This document shows, piece by piece, positions 45,301 through 51,300 of a stretch of DNA of 64,000 bases. The stretch comes from an uncultured Clostridia bacterium (lineage in GTDB: Bacteria > Bacillota > Clostridia > TANB77 > CAG-508): positions 1 to 64,000 of the forward strand of contig CAOXTD010000001.1 of the NCBI GenBank assembly GCA_948560265.1. Direction: 5' to 3'. The position numbers and the translations under genes are program-made. Position 1 is the stretch's first letter. Every line of letters starts with the position of its first letter. The notes beneath the pieces are model-generated. The model saw nothing but the letters and a program-made list of their open reading frames with translations, was not told the DNA's origin and did not search any database.

Positions 45301-48300
45301 ACTGTATTTGATTACACATTAGATGTTATCAAACAATCTACCATAACGGCATTAGAAAGCCTAACCGTTAATGGCACAGAAGCAACAGCAACAGGCGGAA
45401 CTAACTACTCTATTGTAGTAGAAGACGCAGACTTAGCTACAGTTAAAGCAGTTACTACACACGAAAAGGCAAAAGTAGGAATTGATAGTAATGAAGTAGC
45501 TATACATGAAGCAACTCAAGATTTATCATTAGTAGATACTTTAATTAGAACTGTACCAATTAAAGTGATTGCAGAAAGCGGAAAAGAAGTCAACTATGTA
45601 TTAACCATTTACAAAAAATCAGCAGTAACAGAATTAGAAAGTGTAACAGTTGATGGAAAAGAAGCAACTAAGAATAATCACTTAAATTACAGTATGGTAG
45701 TTGAAAAAGAAACTACAAGTGTAGACATTAAAGCAATAGCAATATATGATTTAGCAAATGTTAATATCAATAACTTAGGGGCAGAAGTAAAACAAACCAC
45801 AAGAACAATTACTTTAACAGGAGATGTTACAACTGTTAAAATAAAAGTTGGAGTTGGTGAAGAAGAAAAAGAATATACTTTAACCATTACAAAAAAGATA
45901 GACGGATCAGATTTAGCAGACCTATTTGTCAATGGTGAAAAAGCTACTAAGATTAGTGATAATCAATATGAAGCAGTTGTTGCAAGTAATAGTCAAACAG
46001 CAGAAGTATTGGCAATTGCAGCAGTAAATACAAGTAATGTTCAAATTGGAGCTAACTCTCAAGAAGTAGGAAAATCACAAGTCACAGTTGCTACCTTAGA
46101 AAATGCTAATATTTACACAATTACCATTACAGACGCAGAAGATGTAAGCAAAACAGCAACTTATACTTTAACGATTAAGAAACCATCAACAGATAATAGC
46201 TTAAAATATATCCGTATTTCTAATAATGAAATATCTATAGATGCAACAAGAGAAAACGGAACCGATATTTATAGAGCAAAAATCAATGAGAAATATGAGA
46301 ACTTAACGATTACAGCTGTTGCAAATTATGAGTTAGCAGAAGTTGCTATTGAAGCTAACAGCTATCAAGTAAAACAAGACACTTTAGCTTATACATTTAA
46401 CACAGAAAATGCGACCTTGCAAATTAAGGTAAAACCACAAGATGGACAGGAAAAAACTTATACTTTAATTTTAGAAAAACAGTCAAGTGATGTTACCTTA
46501 GAATATGTAAAAGTCAATGGGGCAGATGCTGTTAAATCAGAGGAAAAAGCAGATACTTATGAAATTACATTAACACAAAAAGCAGAAAATGTAAGTGTTG
46601 AAGCAAAAACTACTGACAAAGCAGCAGAAGTAGCATTAAACAATATTGTTTATGAGCTACAAACAATTACAAAACAAATTGCAATGGATGCAAAAGAAAT
46701 TACAATTAAAATCAATGTAAAAGCAGAAGATGGTACAACGAAGACATATGACTTAATCATTCACAGTGTACCAGATAATACAAAATTAACAGAAGTTTCA
46801 GTTAATGGAGTGAAGGCAACTCTACAACCATATTCTAATAAATATGTAGTAAGAGTACCAAGTAACTTAAGCACTTATGCAGTTACAGCAAAAGCAGAGG
46901 ACAGCTTAGCAACAGTTAAGATAGACAACTTTGACGCTATTTTAGCACAAAGTACACAAAATATTGCAAAAGCTGACCCAGTACCTACAAAAGTGGCAAT
47001 TGAAGTTACTGCACAGGACAAAGAAAGCAAAGAAACCTATGAGTTAGAAATCTACCCAAGAGCACAAGACACAGTTTTAGCTTACTTAAAAGTAGATGAA
47101 AGCTTAGTAGAACTATCTCAAGATGGACAATACCATGTTAAAGTAGCAGGCTCTACACAAAATGTTACAATTGAAGCAAAAACTGGAGATGAGAATGCTA
47201 CTGTGGGAGTAGATGCAGCAGGAACAGCCAATATTGTAACAACAGTAGGAACTTTAACAGGAGATGTTACTGTATTTGATATTATTGTTACCGCAGAGGA
47301 TGGAAACACAAAAACTTATAAGCTAAATGTAGAAAAACTATCTAGTGATACCAGCTTAGTAGGAATTTATGTGGACGGAATTGAGGTAAACCCTGTGGAT
47401 GGAAAATATGTAGCAAAAATTGGAAACAATAGTACAGCTATTGTAAAAGCAATTGCTACTAACCCAGAAGCAAAGGTATCTGTAGACGGAAACACAGATG
47501 CATTAAAGGAAAATCAAAATACAATAGATGTTAATGAAGAAGAAAAAACAATAGAAATTACAGTAACTGCAGAAGATGGTACAAAGAAAATTTATCCACT
47601 TACTTTACAAAGAAATTCTACAGATAATACCTTGTTATCTATTTCCGGAAAAGATGTATCACAAGATAATGTGGTTCAAACTTCTGAAAATACTTACCAA
47701 ATGATAGTATCTAATGAATTAACAACTCTAGAGCTAACAGCTGTAACTTCAAGTAAAGTAGCAGAAGTAAAAATTGAAAATAACAATTATGAAGTAAATA
47801 CACAAACAAAAGAAGTTGCTTTACCAAATGATACCAATACAGTTGTTATCACAGTAAAAGCAGAAAGTGGAGAAGAAAAAACTTACACACTAACCATTAT
47901 TAAGAAATATATTTTAACTTTAGATCAGATTACAGTAGATGGCATAGTAGCTGAAAAGCAAGAAGATGGAACCTATATTGCATGGGTAGACCCTACTAAT
48001 ACACAAAGCCAAGTAGTTGTAACACCAACTTCAAGTAAGGTACAGGTAAAAGTGGGAGAAACCATAGATAATATTGGAACTACTACTTACACAGTTACTA
48101 CAACAGAAGATGAAACAATTAGTAAAATAATTGTAAAATCACCAATTGAAGAAGATCAAGTAGAATATACTTTGAAGATTATGAAAAAATCTCAAGATAC
48201 TACACTTGAATATGTCAAAGTGGACAGTCAAGTAGGAACAGAAGAAGAGGATGGAAGTTATACAGTTAAAGTGCCAGTACAAGATGATAGTTACAAAATG

Positions 48301-51300
48301 GAAGTAAAAGCTTCTAACCAATATGCTCAAGTTAAAATTGAAGATAACGCATTTGCATTGGGAACAGATAGTTATACTTTAGATTTAACAGGAGTAAATG
48401 GTAAAACGGTAACAGTTACAGTAAAGGCACAAGACGGAACAGAGAAGGTATATACAGTAAATGTACAAAAAGTATCTAGTGATAATACACTTCAAACCGT
48501 TAAAGTAAACAATGTAGAAATTACAGAACAAGACGGAATTTATAGGGCATTTATCAAAGAAGATGTCACAAATGCTAACTTGTATGTAGAAACTACTCAT
48601 AGTGGAGCTACTATCAAGTTAGGAGAAGATGACGAAAAAGTACATACTGTTACAAAAGATATTACAATGGATCAATCAGAAAAAACAATTGCAATGAAGG
48701 TAACAGCAGAAGACGGAAGTGTAAAACAATATACTATTATCATTGCAAAAGAATCTTCAGATATTGAAATCCAAAGTGTTAAAGTGGATAACAAAGGTGC
48801 TATTGTGGTAGATGAAGAAACTTACTATATTACAGCAACACCTGGAGCAACAGAAGCTCAAGTTGAAGTAATTGCAGCAAATCAATATGCTTTTGTACAA
48901 ATTAACGGAAGTGAAAAACAAGTTGGTCAAAACACTGTTACAGTACCTTTACCAGCAAGTACAAAAGTAGTAGCTGTACCAATTGTCATCACAGCACAAA
49001 ACGGAAAAAATAGTAAAACATATACTTTAAATATTGAGCAAGTATCCAATAATACGAATATCACCAAAGTAACTGTCAATGGAAAAGAAGTTGCAACCTA
49101 TGATGAAGAAACAAAAACTTATACTCATATTGTGGACTATTCAGTAGACGAAGCAGTAGTTACTGCTGAAACAGAAAATGCGGAAGCAACAGTTAGAATA
49201 GAAGCAGGAGCATTTAGTAAACATATAGCAACAGAAACTGTATCAACAGCAGGAGAAATCAATGATATCACCATTACGGTCGTAGCAGAAGATGGAACAA
49301 CAGAAAACAGGAAATTAGTCATCAAGAAATTATCACAAGATGCGTCTATCTTAAAACTATTTGTCAATGAAGTAGATATTGTTGCAAATGCTGATGGAAG
49401 CTATACAGCAGAAGTGCTAGAAAGTTTATCAAAAGCAACTGTAAGAGTTAAAACCACAAATAAGGATGCTCAAATCTGGTTAGATGGAGAAGCCTTAGAA
49501 AATAAGGGAGAAGGAACAAAAGAATACAGTATAGCAGGTACTAGAAAGATAACTGTTCCAATTAAAATCATAGCAGAAGATGGTGTTACAACAAATGAAA
49601 CTACTTTGACAATTAACATTGTTTCAGACAACAAGAACTTAGAATATGTTAAAGTAAATGGGGCAGTTGTAACAGAGTATGATGAAGAAACAAATACCTA
49701 TAAGGCATTTATACCAGCAACTAGTACATCAGCTGCTATTGAAGCAAAAGCAATTAGCCCTTATGCAACCTTAAACATTGACGGAAATGCAGGAACGCAA
49801 GTAATTACTTATACAGCCACAACAGAGGAAGATATTACTTATGTTTATGTAGATGTCATTGCAGAAGATGATAGTGTTAAAACCTATACAATTGCAATGC
49901 AAAAACAATCAACAGATAATACCTTAAAAGATTTATACAAAGATGGTACACAAGTAGAACCACAAGAAGATGAAAACTATATAATTGATGTACCAGAAGA
50001 AACAAAAGAGGTAAGTCTAAAAGCAATTGCAAATAACGAATTTGCCACAGTAGCAATTGGTAACGAAACAGCAGAAGTAAAAGAAACCACTAAGACAGTT
50101 ACCTTAGGTGCAGGCAAAACAACAGTGGTTAATATTACTGTAACAGCACAAGATCAATCACAAAGAGTTTATACAGTAACAATTAACAAAGTATCTGCGA
50201 ATAATCATGTAGAGTATGTCAAAGTAAATTCAAATATAGTCACAGACTATGATAGTGAAACTAAGACTTATGAAGCATTTATTCCAGTAGGTAGTACAAG
50301 TGCTGCTCTAGAAATTCAAACTGAAAATGCTTATGCAACAGTTGAAGTGCTAGATACAAGTGTAGTACACAATATAAAAGTTACACAAACAATAGAAGAG
50401 GAAGAAACTTTAATACCAGTAATTGTAACAAGTGAAACTGGGGTGGACGAAACTTACTACATCAAGTTAACCAGAATTTCAACAGACAATACGATAAAAG
50501 AAATCTATGTGAATGGAACTTTAATTACAAAAGATGAAGATGGAAACTATATCGCAGAAGTCGCAGAAAATAGTGTGGATGCTCTTGTCAAAGTGGTAGC
50601 AAACAACAAATACGCAAATGTCCAAATAGCTAATGGGGAAGCTAAAGTGGAAGTGAGCGAGGAAACTGTAACGTTATCTACTGATAAGATTACCAATGTA
50701 TCGATTACTGTTACTTCACAAAGTGGAGCGGTTGCAAATGAAACATTAGTGATTAAGAAAGTATCTGATGATACAGGAATTAATACAGTATTAGTTAATA
50801 ACATTGAATGTAAAAATTATGATGAGAAGACTAAGACTTATACCGCCTATATTGGAGCAGATATAGAAGAATCTGAAGTAGCCGTTATGGCAAATAGCCA
50901 AGGTGCTCAAGTTACAATTGAAGATGTAACAGGAACAGGAAATGCAAGTAAAACAGTTGCAACTACAGCACAAACTACTAAGTTAGCAGTTACTATTACA
51001 TCTGAAACAGGAAAAACTGCAAAATATACGATCAACATTGTAAAAGAATCTGCAGATGCGACAGTAGAGCTAGTGAAAGTAAATGACAAAGAAGTACAAG
51101 CACCTTATGATGTAACCATTAAGAAATTAGATACAAAAGCAAAAATCTATGTAAAAGCAACAAATGGAAATGCTACTGTAAAAATAGGGGATGAAGTAGC
51201 TGAAAAAGGAAGCAGCGAGGTAACTCTAACTATTCCACTAGAGCAAGATGTGATTGTTGTACCAGTTGTTGTAACTGCTCAAAATGGTATTGCAAAAGAA